DNA of 64,000 bases from Paralcaligenes sp. KSB-10 (GTDB lineage: Bacteria; Pseudomonadota; Gammaproteobacteria; Burkholderiales; Burkholderiaceae_B). Numbering within the stretch: position 1 is the stretch's first letter; the number at the start of each line of letters is the position of its first letter. The notes under the pieces are model-generated. The model saw only the letters and a list, made by a program, of their open reading frames with translations, was not told the origin of the DNA and did not search any database. The position numbers and the translations under genes are program-made. The stretch lies in contig NZ_CP089848.1 of NCBI RefSeq assembly GCF_021266465.1, positions 248,001 to 312,000 on the forward strand. Reading direction: 5' to 3'. Shown here piece after piece: positions 30,367 to 39,673 of this stretch.

Positions 30367-30389
30367 AAAAAGCCGCGCCCGGGGCCGGC
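30367..30389 (-). terminator. Possible terminator for the hemerythrin-like gene
   Basis: On the minus strand a GC-rich GCCG...CGGC stem with partial internal pairing runs into seven T residues (A-run at 30365-30371 on the plus strand), directly after the hemerythrin-like stop. The stem is short, so confidence is low. Confidence 0.4.
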
Positions 30390-30398
30390 CTTCAATGG

Positions 30399-30947
30399 CT
30401 ATACCGCTGGGATGCCGCGCCGCTCGCGCATGGCGCGGCCGATATGCGTCAGGTCGTCGTCGCTGAGCAGTCGCGCGGCCATGGGCAGGAGTTCGTCTTC
30501 TTCACGTTGCAAATGGCGCTCATACAGATCGGCGAATGCCTCGACCTCGCTGTGGGGCAGCGTGGCCGGCACGCCCGCCGCCACTTGTTCGAGTATTTTC
30601 CGCAAGCGCTGCCAACTGGCCTCCAGCGTACGGTGGTCGGCGCTTAATCCTTCGGTCAGGTTGCGCAGGCAGACCGCGTCGGAACCGGCCATCGATTCAA
30701 TCAGCGCGGGAAAGAGATCTTTTTCCTCGTCGGCATGATGCTGCAGTGCCGACGTATCAAAATAGCGCATCACGGCCGCGGCCGCATGGCGGGCCTCTTC
30801 GTCGGTGCCGTGATCGGCGAGATGCACGGCCAGGCGCTTCAAGGTCGAACACTGGCGTTCAATGCGTATATGACAGGCCGCCAGCATTTCCAGAGGAGCC
30901 TCGGGGCCGGCAGCCGGGGACGAAAAACCGGGGAAAACCGTAGTCAT
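30399..30947 (-). CDS. Hemerythrin-like (HHE) domain protein
   Basis: This 182-residue all-helical protein has histidines and acidic residues spaced as in HHE diiron domains: ACHIRIERQC near 25, HHADEEKDLFP near 74, DHRTLEASW near 105, HLQREEDELLP near 145. Such proteins bind oxygen, NO or iron, or sense them. It is close to, but not clearly in an operon with, the ferritin-like gene upstream (58-base gap, same strand). Confidence 0.86.
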   Translation of the reverse strand: MTTVFPGFSSPAAGPEAPLEMLAACHIRIERQCSTLKRLAVHLADHGTDEEARHAAAAVMRYFDTSALQHHADEEKDLFPALIESMAGSDAVCLRNLTEGLSADHRTLEASWQRLRKILEQVAAGVPATLPHSEVEAFADLYERHLQREEDELLPMAARLLSDDDLTHIGRAMRERRGIPAV

Positions 30948-31004
30948 GGTGTCAGGCTCGCAGTATGAAAGATGGGTATGACATAAGGGGTATTGCGTCC
31001 GATA

Positions 31005-31826
31005 CTACATCAGCCGCCTGGCTATCCATGTCAGGGAAGGGTGTATCAAGCGTGTGACTGCTCCGGGCAGATGCAATGGCTTGAGCAGCATTTTGGCGGT
31101 CATGGCAACAGGATAGTGCTGTCGGGTTTGTTCGCGCAACCGGGCGCGCAAGGCTCGAAACGCTGCTTTGTCTGTGCTTTTCTGAGTTTGGCTGGCGATA
31201 AAGACATGCCATAAAGCGCAGTCCGCGTCGTCGTTGCGGGCTTCCAGCACCCGCCTCTTGAGGGCTCCCAGGATCTGCAGGCGCCGGGGCGATTCGCTGG
31301 CGCTATACATGCCGAAATATCCGTAGAAGTGTTTGTAATGGTTGATTTCGTCGGCCCGGATGTGTGCGGCAATGCCTGACAATATTGGTTCGGAGGCTTG
31401 TGTGGCCAGGGCCTGATAAAACGTCGCCGTCCCGGTTTCGACCACGCATCGGGCAACCATTTCAAGGCTGCGGGTCGACTCCAGCGCGTCAACGGTGCAG
31501 CGGCGCGAATAATCGGCGAAAAAATCGGCATATGCATGTTCCCAGTCGAACTCCGGCCATACGTGGCGCACGTATTCCCGCAGAACGCGGCCATGTCGCA
31601 CTTCTTCGTTTTTCCAGGTGTTTTGCAGCCAGTCGACAACGTCGTCGCTGCCGCTGAAATACTGTATCAGGTTATCGGCGTAGAGATCCGTGGCAATCTC
31701 GACAAACGATGCGGCAGCGGTCAGATAAAACAGATCTTCCTGGGCCCTGGCTTGCGCCAGGTCTATGGTGGCGAAGGGAACCTGATCAAGATTCCAGAAC
31801 GGCGGTGATATGGTGTGTTCTTGCAT
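31005..31826 (-). CDS. Ferritin-like diiron-fold protein
   Basis: This 273-residue protein has a ferritin-like four-helix pattern with ligand pairs E...EEVRHG (near 74-79) and E...DEINHYKHF (near 160), typical of diiron carboxylate proteins. The specific function is not recognised; related proteins are annotated only as ferritin-like or desaturase-like. The C-terminal arm (about 215-273) is basic. It lies beside the hemerythrin-like gene, so both may deal with iron or oxygen. The 250-274 bases upstream to the next gene hold no supported coding frame. Confidence 0.75.
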   Translation of the reverse strand: MQEHTISPPFWNLDQVPFATIDLAQARAQEDLFYLTAAASFVEIATDLYADNLIQYFSGSDDVVDWLQNTWKNEEVRHGRVLREYVRHVWPEFDWEHAYADFFADYSRRCTVDALESTRSLEMVARCVVETGTATFYQALATQASEPILSGIAAHIRADEINHYKHFYGYFGMYSASESPRRLQILGALKRRVLEARNDDADCALWHVFIASQTQKSTDKAAFRALRARLREQTRQHYPVAMTAKMLLKPLHLPGAVTRLIHPSLTWIARRLM

Positions 31827-32100
31827 TGCTGAGCATCCCGTTGTTCATTATGGTTATGTGCGTACTACTCCTCCGATGTCTGTTCTGTTCATTGTATGCC
31901 TTATGGCGTTGCTGCCGGGCCCCGGCGCTCGGTAAAAAGTTGTATTCGGCCGTGGCCATTTATGTTTGCTGCATGAGGCGCGGAAATGTCCGGCATTTGA
32001 ATAGCGCCGATTTCCCGGCGGCGCCGATCGCCGTACAATTTGTGCCTGACATCGGGCAGCCGCCACAGCGGGGCGTGTGCATTATTGGAAAACGACGAAT

Positions 32101-33024
32101 TTGACGAATTACACCCCCGGCCGGATGGCGGCCTATGGCTGCCTTGCCCTGAGCATGTCTTTGGTTGGCTCTTACGTTGCCCTGTCCAAGCCCCTTGCGG
32201 CCGCCATTCCGGTCTTCTTGCTGGCGTGGCTGCGGTTCGGCATAGGAGGGCTTGCCATGCTGCGCTGGCTGCGCAAGCCGAGCGCCGAGCCGGCGATGAC
32301 GTGGCAAACCCGGAAACTGGTGTTTCTGGAGTCTTTTCTTGGCAATTTTCTGTTCACGATCTGCATGATTTACGGAGTGACCATGACAAGCGCCGTGTCC
32401 GCCGGCGTCATCATGTCGGCCATACCGGCCATGGTCGCGCTGATGAGCTGGATGGTTCTCAAGGAGCATATTGGTGCGCGGGTGTGGGCGGCCGTGGCCT
32501 GCGGGGCATTGGGCATAGGGCTGCTGTCGCTGGCCAAGGGGAGTGGCGTTGCCGATCAGTTGCAGACGACCGGGCCGGCGTGGCTGGGCAATCTGCTGAT
32601 ATTCGGCGCTGTTCTCTGCGAGGCGTCCTATGCCGTGATCGGCAAAAAGCTGACTGCCGTGCTAAGCCCCAAGCGCATTAGCGCCGTCATCAATTTATGG
32701 GGATTCGCGCTGATGACTCCGATGGGCATCTATGTGGCGCTGGACTTCGATTTTGCCTCCGTAAGAATGGATATATGGCTGTTACTGATGTTCTATGCCT
32801 TGGCCGCAAGTGTCTGGACCGTCTGGTTATGGATGACGGGGCTTAAATCCGTTCCTGCGTCCCAGGCAGGAGTGTTTACCGTCATGCTGCCGATCAGCGC
32901 CGCCCTGGTGGGGGTATTGATTCTTGGCGAGACGTTGAGCGGCGTTCAGATCATGGCTTTTGCCCTGGCGTTGACGGGCTTGCTGCTGGCCACCACTGCG
33001 GCAAAGCGGCCCGCGGCGCCTTGA
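32101..33024 (+). CDS. EamA/DMT-family transporter
   Basis: This membrane protein of about 307 residues has ten hydrophobic segments arranged as two EamA repeats (about 10-140 and 160-300). The second repeat ends in LPISAALVGVLILGETLSGVQIMAFALALTGLLL, a typical DMT signature. Members export amino acids or other metabolites; the substrate is unknown. The start is uncertain: GTG 32077, TTG 32101 and ATG 32125 are all in frame and none has a strong ribosome-binding site. Confidence 0.87.
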   Translation: MTNYTPGRMAAYGCLALSMSLVGSYVALSKPLAAAIPVFLLAWLRFGIGGLAMLRWLRKPSAEPAMTWQTRKLVFLESFLGNFLFTICMIYGVTMTSAVSAGVIMSAIPAMVALMSWMVLKEHIGARVWAAVACGALGIGLLSLAKGSGVADQLQTTGPAWLGNLLIFGAVLCEASYAVIGKKLTAVLSPKRISAVINLWGFALMTPMGIYVALDFDFASVRMDIWLLLMFYALAASVWTVWLWMTGLKSVPASQAGVFTVMLPISAALVGVLILGETLSGVQIMAFALALTGLLLATTAAKRPAAP

Positions 33025-33131
33025 ATGGCCGCCCGAGCGGCGGATTCCGGCAAGCGGCATAACCTCATAAGCAATTAGTAGTTTTCTAAAAAGGCCATTT
33101 ATCTTAGAATTAAATAATTGATAGCCTTATT

Positions 33132-33144
33132 TGCGTAAAACGCA
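33132..33144. promoter_or_regulatory. LysR-type T-N11-A dyad before the lysR-family gene
   Basis: TGCGT-AAA-ACGCA is a perfect inverted repeat obeying the T-N11-A rule for LysR proteins. It lies 14 bases before the regulator start in an AT-rich gap, which suits autoregulation. Confidence 0.4.
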
Positions 33145-33157
33145 TATTATAAAAATA

Positions 33158-34138
33158 ATGGATCTGCGCCAACTGGAAGCTTTCGCCGCGGTAATGTCTG
33201 CTGGTAGCCTGACGGCTGCAGGGCAACTGCTGGGGCGTTCTCAATCGGCCATAAGCCGGCTGGTCCAGGATCTGGAAACGGAAATCGGGTACATACTGTT
33301 CACCCGCAGCCGGCCATGCGTGACGCCTTCGGAAAAAGGCTTGCTGTTTTACGAGGAAGTGCAACGCACGCTAAGCGGCTTGCAGCAGATCCGGATCCGT
33401 TCAGAAGAAATCGGCCGCGGCGAAAACCGCCCTGTGCGAATTGCCGCCACCGCCGCCCTGGCGTCGGGATTGCTGCCGCACGCGCTAAAACAGATGCACG
33501 ACGCAAAAGAGGCAGACTTGCCCGGGCGCTTGTGGGTGCAAAGCCTGATGCCGGAGCATGTGGTTAAAAGCGTCGTCAATGGCCGGGTCGATGTCGGTAT
33601 TACCAGCTTGCCCATTCAGAGCCACGGCACGCATATCCATTGGATCGCCGAAGTTTCCTGCGTCATTGCGCTGGCCAAGGGGCACCCCCTGGCCAGGCAT
33701 AAAATCATTTCCCTGGCGTCGCTGGGCGACACACCCATTATTACCATGGCCGACCCGTTCCGCCTCAAGCATCGCCTGGATCAGGCCCTGGCTGAAAAGG
33801 AAATACACCCGTCGCGAACCATCGAAACGAATTCGACCCTGAACGCACTGACACTGGTGCGCAGCAATATGGGTATTTCCATCATCGAACCCGTTACCAT
33901 TCTGGGCGGCTCCATGGATGACGTGGTGATCCGGCCGATTGATACCCATATTCCCTATTTGTTCGGCGCCATCACGGCTCGCGGCCAGGTATCCAGCGAT
34001 TATGTGAAAGACCTGGTGGAGAGCCTGAAAAAACAGGCTCATTTGCGCTTGGCGAACTTGATCGAGCATGATCCTCAAGACCTGACGGCGGCGCTTGGTT
34101 CCTTGTACAGCTTGCCGGAGACACAAGGCGAAACATGA
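33158..34138 (+). CDS. LysR-family transcriptional regulator
   Basis: This 326-residue LysR protein has an N-terminal winged helix (MDLRQLEAFAAVMSAGSLTAAGQLLGRSQSAISRLV, 1-36) and a periplasmic-binding-like effector domain (about 90-300). The ATG at 33158 gives the canonical start. Unusually for the family it is collinear with, rather than divergent from, its presumed target: the ABC transporter operon begins 46 bases later on the same strand, so regulator and transporter may be co-transcribed. Confidence 0.92.
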   Translation: MDLRQLEAFAAVMSAGSLTAAGQLLGRSQSAISRLVQDLETEIGYILFTRSRPCVTPSEKGLLFYEEVQRTLSGLQQIRIRSEEIGRGENRPVRIAATAALASGLLPHALKQMHDAKEADLPGRLWVQSLMPEHVVKSVVNGRVDVGITSLPIQSHGTHIHWIAEVSCVIALAKGHPLARHKIISLASLGDTPIITMADPFRLKHRLDQALAEKEIHPSRTIETNSTLNALTLVRSNMGISIIEPVTILGGSMDDVVIRPIDTHIPYLFGAITARGQVSSDYVKDLVESLKKQAHLRLANLIEHDPQDLTAALGSLYSLPETQGET

Positions 34139-34184
34139 TCATTCCGAGTTTGGATTTTCCTGACGGCCCAGTGAGCGTGCCAGC

Positions 34185-35159
34185 ATGATATTTTGGCTAT
34201 TGAAGCGCGTGGCGCAGGCTGTCGTCGTGGTTCTGGTGATGACGCTGATCGTATTCATAGGCCTGCACGCGATAGGCAATCCCATCGATACCCTGATCGG
34301 CCAGGATGTCGACCAGGTGGATCGTGCCCGCATCATTGCGCAGCTGGGGCTGGATCAGCCCCTGTGGCGGCAATATGTCTCGTTCCTGGCAAGTGCCATG
34401 CATGGCAACCTGGGCAACAGCTTTGTCTATAACGAACCCGCCATCAAACTCATCATGCAGCGCCTGCCCGCCACGCTGGAACTGGCCATTGCGGCGCTGC
34501 TGATCGCCGTTGTGGTGGGTTTGCCGGTGGGGCTGCTGGCGGGCCTGAAACCCAAGCATCCTTTGTCCAAAGCCGTCATGGCGGGAAGCATACTGGGTTT
34601 TTCCCTGCCCACATTCTGGGTGGGCCTGATGCTGATCATGGCATTCAGCGTGACCCTGGGCTGGCTGCCGGCCAGCGGGCGCGGGCAGACCGTGGAGTTT
34701 CTGGGGGCGCAATGGTCGTTCCTGACCTGGGATGGCTTGAAGCACATGCTTCTGCCCGCCCTCAATCTTTCCCTGTTCAAGATTTCTCTGGTAATACGCC
34801 TGACCAGCGCCGGCGTACGTGAAACGCTGCCGCTGGATTATATAAAATTCGCCCGCGCCAAAGGCTTGTCTCCGTTGCGAATTATCGGCGTTCATGTACT
34901 GCGCAATATTCTTATACCCCTGGTTACGGTATTGGGCCTGGAACTGGGCTCGACCATTGCCTTTGCCGTGGTGACGGAAAGCATTTTTTCTTGGCCTGGC
35001 GCAGGCAAGCTGATTCTGGACAGCATCAATGCGCTGGACAGGCCCGTGATTGTCGGCTACCTGATTGTCATAGTCTGTCTTTTCATTAGCTTGAATCTGA
35101 TTGTCGATATTTTGTACCGCCTACTCGATCCGCGCGTTCGTCTGGAAAAACTGGCATGA
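34185..35159 (+). CDS. ABC importer permease (DppB/OppB type)
   Basis: This is the first membrane subunit of a peptide/nickel/opine-type ABC importer: 324 residues and six hydrophobic segments. The N-terminal pattern LLKRVAQAVVVVLVMTLIVF and the EAA-loop region TLPLDYIKFARAKGLSPLRII near 215-235 are typical. Its stop overlaps the next start by four bases (ATGA). Confidence 0.94.
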   Translation: MIFWLLKRVAQAVVVVLVMTLIVFIGLHAIGNPIDTLIGQDVDQVDRARIIAQLGLDQPLWRQYVSFLASAMHGNLGNSFVYNEPAIKLIMQRLPATLELAIAALLIAVVVGLPVGLLAGLKPKHPLSKAVMAGSILGFSLPTFWVGLMLIMAFSVTLGWLPASGRGQTVEFLGAQWSFLTWDGLKHMLLPALNLSLFKISLVIRLTSAGVRETLPLDYIKFARAKGLSPLRIIGVHVLRNILIPLVTVLGLELGSTIAFAVVTESIFSWPGAGKLILDSINALDRPVIVGYLIVIVCLFISLNLIVDILYRLLDPRVRLEKLA

Positions 35160-36067
35160 GCACCGCATCGCACGCTTCCGCACCCGTCAAGCTGGAATCC
35201 CCCTGGGCCCGGTATCTGGCTGATTTCTTCTCGTCGAAAAGCGCGGTACTGGGCCTGGTCGTCGGCCTATTGCTCATTGCCGCCGCCATCTGCGCGCCCT
35301 GGATCACCCCGCAAAACCCGTACGACCTGACACAGATCAGCATTCTGGATGCCCGGCTTGCTCCCGGCACCGCCAGCGACATGGGCACGTTTTCCTATTG
35401 GCTGGGCTCGGACGGGCAGGGGCGCGATCTGTTTTCAGCCATTTTGTACGGCTTGCGCATCAGCCTGATGGTGGGTGTGGGCTCCGCCGTCATTGCCGGC
35501 ATCATCGGCACAGTACTGGGATTGATGGCGGCTTACTTCGGCGGCAAAACCGATACCCTGATCATGCGCCTGGTTGATCTGCTGCTTTCATTTCCGTCTA
35601 TTCTGGTGGCCATGATGATCCTGGCCTATTTGGGTAAAAGTGTCGGCAACGTCATTCTGACCCTGGTGATTCTGGAGTGGGCCTATTACGCCCGGGCGGC
35701 GCGCGGGCAGGCGCTGGTCGAGCGCCAGCGCGAATACGTGGAGGCAGCTCGGTGCCTGGCCATCCCCCAGTGGCGCATTGTCTTGAAGCATATATTGCCG
35801 AATTGCCTGCCGCCTCTGATTGTCATTGGAACTCTGCAAGTGGCGCGCGCCATTACGCTGGAGGCAACCCTCAGCTTTCTTGGGCTGGGAGTGCCGGTTA
35901 CCGAACCTTCGCTGGGCCTGCTGATTGCCAATGGCTACCAATACATGCTGTCGGGCCAATACTGGATCAGCTTCTACCCCGGCATTGCTTTATTGGTGAC
36001 TATTGTCTGCCTGAATCTGGTGGGGGACCGTTTGCGGGACGTATTCAATCCAAGGCTGCAGAAATGA
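35156..36067 (+). CDS. ABC importer permease (DppC/OppC type)
   Basis: This is the second membrane subunit, 303 residues. The LGSDGQGRDLFSAILYGLRISL motif near 81-102 and the EAA loop EYVEAARCLAIPQWRIVLKHILPN near 193-216 identify DppC-type permeases. ATGA overlaps join it to the genes on both sides. Confidence 0.94.
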   Translation: MSTASHASAPVKLESPWARYLADFFSSKSAVLGLVVGLLLIAAAICAPWITPQNPYDLTQISILDARLAPGTASDMGTFSYWLGSDGQGRDLFSAILYGLRISLMVGVGSAVIAGIIGTVLGLMAAYFGGKTDTLIMRLVDLLLSFPSILVAMMILAYLGKSVGNVILTLVILEWAYYARAARGQALVERQREYVEAARCLAIPQWRIVLKHILPNCLPPLIVIGTLQVARAITLEATLSFLGLGVPVTEPSLGLLIANGYQYMLSGQYWISFYPGIALLVTIVCLNLVGDRLRDVFNPRLQK

Positions 36068-37047
36068 GCGCGGAAATACTTCTGGATGTGCGTGGTTTGC
36101 GCACCCATTTTTTTACTCGTGCGGGCGCGGTGGCGGCGGTCGACGATGTGTCCTTCCAATTGGAGCGCGGCAGAATTCTCGGCCTGGTGGGCGAGTCCGG
36201 TTCCGGCAAATCGGTAACCGGATTCTCGATCATGGGGCTGGTCGACGAACCCGGGCGCATCGTGGCGGGGGAAATCCTGTTCAATGGGCAGGATTTGACC
36301 CGTCTTCCGGAAAAGCAGCTGCAGCATATACGCGGCAATCGCATCGCCATGATTTTCCAGGATCCGATGATGACATTGAATCCTGTATTGCGCGTGGATG
36401 TGCAGATGATTGAAACCGTGCAGGCGCACAGCAAGGTCGGCAAAGCGCAGGCGCGCGAGCTCGCCCGGGACACGCTGGGGATGATGGGGATTTCAAGTCC
36501 CGAAGAACGCCTGATGGCGTATCCGCATCAATTGTCCGGTGGCATGCGCCAGCGCGTGGCCATCGCCATTGCCTTGCTGCATAAGCCTGAACTGATTATT
36601 GCCGACGAGCCCACGACCGCACTGGATGTGACTATTCAAGGCCAGATTCTGTCGGAAGTCCAGAACCTGACTCGACGCAACGGAACCGCGCTGATCTGGA
36701 TTACGCATGATCTGTCGGTGGTGGCGGGCCTGGCCGACGAGATAGCCGTGATGTATGCCGGACGCATTGTTGAACAGGGATCAGTCGCCGAAGTGCTGGA
36801 TCATTCTTTGCATCCCTATACCTTGGGGCTGCTCAATAGCCTGCCCAGCAACAACCGGCACGGACAGCGTCTGAATCAAATTCCGGGCATGACACCGGAT
36901 TTGCTGGCTTTGCCCGCCGGATGCGCCTTTTCCAATCGTTGCGCGCGCAGGACCGAGGCCTGTGGCCAGCCTCCGGCATTGACGACTTTTTCCAGGGGCC
37001 GCGCGGTTCGCTGTTTTCACCCCAGCTCGCATGAGGTGGGCGCATGA
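36064..37047 (+). CDS. ABC importer ATPase (DppD/OppD type)
   Basis: This is one of two ATPases that drive the importer, 327 residues. Walker A is GESGSGKS (near 43), the ABC signature is [12 protein letters not shown] (near 158) and Walker B is [12 protein letters not shown] (near 180). The C-terminal oligopeptide-transporter extension has the cysteine cluster [14 protein letters not shown]. The start at 36064 overlaps the permease stop. A frame open upstream to 35677 runs inside the permease gene and is not used. Confidence 0.95.
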   Translation: MSAEILLDVRGLRTHFFTRAGAVAAVDDVSFQLERGRILGLVGESGSGKSVTGFSIMGLVDEPGRIVAGEILFNGQDLTRLPEKQLQHIRGNRIAMIFQDPMMTLNPVLRVDVQMIETVQAHSKVGKAQARELARDTLGMMGISSPEERLMAYPHQLSGGMRQRVAIAIALLHKPELIIADEPTTALDVTIQGQILSEVQNLTRRNGTALIWITHDLSVVAGLADEIAVMYAGRIVEQGSVAEVLDHSLHPYTLGLLNSLPSNNRHGQRLNQIPGMTPDLLALPAGCAFSNRCARRTEACGQPPALTTFSRGRAVRCFHPSSHEVGA

Positions 37048-38051
37048 CCTCGCCCGTTCCTCTGATCGAACTGCGCGGTGTCAGCCATCGCTTTGGCGAG
37101 CAGCCCGCGGGAGTTGTCAAACGCGCGCTGATGCGGGCCGGACTGGCCGACGAGCCCTCGGTCACCCATGCGGTCGATGGCGTTGACCTGGCCATCCGTC
37201 CTGGCGAAGTGGTCGGCCTGGTGGGCGAGTCCGGCTGCGGCAAGTCGACGCTTGGGCGCATTGCGGCCGGCCTGCTCAAGCCCAGCGAGGGAACGCTGAA
37301 AATCAACGGTGTGGCGCCGCAAGCCATGAATGCGCAGGACGCCAGGCAAGCCCGCCTGAAAATCCAGATGATTTTCCAGGATCCTTATGCCAGCCTTAAC
37401 CCGCGCATGCGCGTGGCCGAAATTATCGGTGAAGCGGCGCGCATACACGGACTGGTTTCCGCTGGAGAACTGGATGCGTATGTATGCTCGCAGCTTGAAC
37501 GGGCAGGCCTGGACCCAGCCCTGCGCGGGCGTTATCCCCATCAGTTCAGCGGAGGGCAGCGCCAGCGCATCGGTATTGCCCGTGCTTTGGCCGTTAATCC
37601 CGACATGCTGGTATGCGACGAGGCCGTGGCGGCGCTCGATGTATCGATCCAGGCGCAGATTCTGAATCTGTTCATGGATTTGCGTGAACAATTAAAGCTG
37701 ACGTACCTGTTCATCAGCCATGATCTGGGCGTGGTGGAACATTTGTCCGATCGCGTGGTTGTCATGTACCTGGGCCGTATTGTAGAGACGGCATCGGTAC
37801 AGGAGATCTTTCAGAAGCCCGCGCATCCCTATACCCAAGCCTTGCTCGACGAGGTGCCGCGCATAGACGTGCGGGGTAAAACCTATACGGCAATCAAGGG
37901 GGAGATTCCCAGCCCTCTGGCGCCTCCGTCGGGATGCCATTTCCACCCCCGCTGTCCTTACGCCATGGAGCGATGCAAGATCGAAGTGCCCATACTGAAA
38001 GGCATAGGGGCGAATCACCTGAGTGCCTGTCATCTCAACGACAACAACTGA
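37044..38051 (+). CDS. ABC importer ATPase (DppF/OppF type)
   Basis: This is the second ATPase, 335 residues. Walker A is GESGCGKS (near 60), the signature FSGGQRQRIGIARAL (near 170) and Walker B MLVCDEAVAALD. The C-terminal CHFHPRCPYAMERC cysteine motif is typical. It overlaps dppD-like by four bases and precedes the receptor gene by 34 bases. Confidence 0.95.
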   Translation: MTSPVPLIELRGVSHRFGEQPAGVVKRALMRAGLADEPSVTHAVDGVDLAIRPGEVVGLVGESGCGKSTLGRIAAGLLKPSEGTLKINGVAPQAMNAQDARQARLKIQMIFQDPYASLNPRMRVAEIIGEAARIHGLVSAGELDAYVCSQLERAGLDPALRGRYPHQFSGGQRQRIGIARALAVNPDMLVCDEAVAALDVSIQAQILNLFMDLREQLKLTYLFISHDLGVVEHLSDRVVVMYLGRIVETASVQEIFQKPAHPYTQALLDEVPRIDVRGKTYTAIKGEIPSPLAPPSGCHFHPRCPYAMERCKIEVPILKGIGANHLSACHLNDNN

Positions 38052-38085
38052 TCTGTTTTAACGTCTTATTTTTGGAGAAGCCATC

Positions 38086-39660
38086 ATGAAACGACTTTTG
38101 CTTGGCGCATTGACCGCCGGAGTATTGGCTGCGGCCGGTGTGGCCCACGCCGAGACCTTGAATATCGGATTTGCCGATCCCGTATCGTCACTGGACCCGC
38201 AGTTGAATAATTTCGCGGGCGATCGTTCCGTCGATCTGCATTTTTTTGATCTGCTGACGCAAATCCGGGACAACCGGGTCAAGCCGGCGCTGGCGGAAAG
38301 CTGGAAGGCACTTGATGATAAAACCTGGGAATTCAAGCTGCGCCCCGATGTGAAATGGTCGGACGGTACGCCGTTCACCGCGGATGATATTGTGTTTTCC
38401 TATAAGCGCGCAAAAAACGTACCGGGCACGGTTGCCACGTTCGCGGGCTATCTGCGCACGGTCGCCTCCGCCGAAGCCAAAGACCCGCATACCCTGATAG
38501 TCAAAACTACGGTCCCCAATCCGGACCTGCCCTTGAATTTGGCGTCGGTTCATATTGTCAGCAAGCATATCGGCGAAACGGCAAACACCGAAGACTACAA
38601 CAGCGGCAAGGCGGTTGTCGGCACGGGGCCTTATAAACTGGTTTCATATACACCGGGCGATCGCGTCATCATGACGCGCAACGACAATTACTGGGGCAGC
38701 AAACAGCCCTGGGACAAAGTGAACTATCGCTATATCAACAATGCGGCGTCGCGCACGGCGGCCTTGCTGTCGGGCGATGTCGATGTGATCGACAAGGTGT
38801 CGGTGTCGGATATTCCGCGCCTCAAGAAATCGCCCAAGGTAACGCTGTTTCCTTACGATGGCTTGCGTGTGATGCTGCTGCAGCCCAGTTTCCGGAAAGG
38901 CCCCAACCCATTCATTACCGACAACAATGGCAAGGAACTGGCGGAAAATCCCTTGCTGGACGTGCGTGTCCGGGAAGCCTTGTCGATGGCGATCAACCGC
39001 AAGGCGATTGTCGACCGGATTCTGCAGGATGCTGCAACGGTGGCCAATCAGTGGATGCCCAAGGACACCTTCGGCTATAACCCGGAACTCAAAGACATTC
39101 CCTTCGATCCGGCCAAGGCCAAGGCGCTTTTAAAAGAAGCGGGTTTTCCCGACGGCTTCAAGCTCACCATGCATGTGCCCTCGGACCGCTATCCTCTGGG
39201 GCCTGAAACAGCGCAGGCCGCGGCCCAGTTCTGGGCGCGCATCGGAGTCAAAACCAAGGTTGAGGTAGTGCCATGGGCCGTTTACGCCGGCAAGGCCAAA
39301 AAGAACGAGTACGCCATGAGCATGATAGCCTGGGGCAACGGCACGGGCGAAGCCAGCTATGCGCTGGTGAACATCCTGGCAACCGTCACACCCGGCAAGG
39401 GCCTGGGCGCATCGAACTGGGGACACTACAGCAGCGCTGCGGTGGATGCCGATTTACAAAAAGCCACTGTGGAGTTCGACCTGGACAAGCGCGAAGCGAT
39501 CTTGCGCGAGTCGGCCAAGACAGTCATGGGTGATGTCGGTATTTTGCCTCTTTATCATTACAAGAACATATGGGCGGCCAAAAAGGGCTTGAAAGTGGTG
39601 CCGTGGACCAGCGATCGCACGGTTGCGATGATGGTCAGCAAGGCTGATGACAAAAAGTAG
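38086..39660 (+). CDS. ABC importer periplasmic substrate-binding protein (SBP family 5)
   Basis: This is the family 5 solute-binding protein of the importer, 524 residues, with a signal peptide (MKRLLLGALTAGVLAAAGVAHA). Family 5 marks are SSLDPQLNNFAGDRSVDLHFFDLL near 32-55, FKLRPDVKWSDGTPFTADDIVFSYKRA near 84-110, and GTGPYKLVSYTPGDRVIMTRND near 180-200. Ligands in this family range from peptides to opines and glycosides. TGGAG precedes the start. It lies last in the transporter block, right before a hydrolase gene. Confidence 0.94.
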   Translation: MKRLLLGALTAGVLAAAGVAHAETLNIGFADPVSSLDPQLNNFAGDRSVDLHFFDLLTQIRDNRVKPALAESWKALDDKTWEFKLRPDVKWSDGTPFTADDIVFSYKRAKNVPGTVATFAGYLRTVASAEAKDPHTLIVKTTVPNPDLPLNLASVHIVSKHIGETANTEDYNSGKAVVGTGPYKLVSYTPGDRVIMTRNDNYWGSKQPWDKVNYRYINNAASRTAALLSGDVDVIDKVSVSDIPRLKKSPKVTLFPYDGLRVMLLQPSFRKGPNPFITDNNGKELAENPLLDVRVREALSMAINRKAIVDRILQDAATVANQWMPKDTFGYNPELKDIPFDPAKAKALLKEAGFPDGFKLTMHVPSDRYPLGPETAQAAAQFWARIGVKTKVEVVPWAVYAGKAKKNEYAMSMIAWGNGTGEASYALVNILATVTPGKGLGASNWGHYSSAAVDADLQKATVEFDLDKREAILRESAKTVMGDVGILPLYHYKNIWAAKKGLKVVPWTSDRTVAMMVSKADDKK

Positions 39661-39673
39661 AGAAGGCGCGGAC

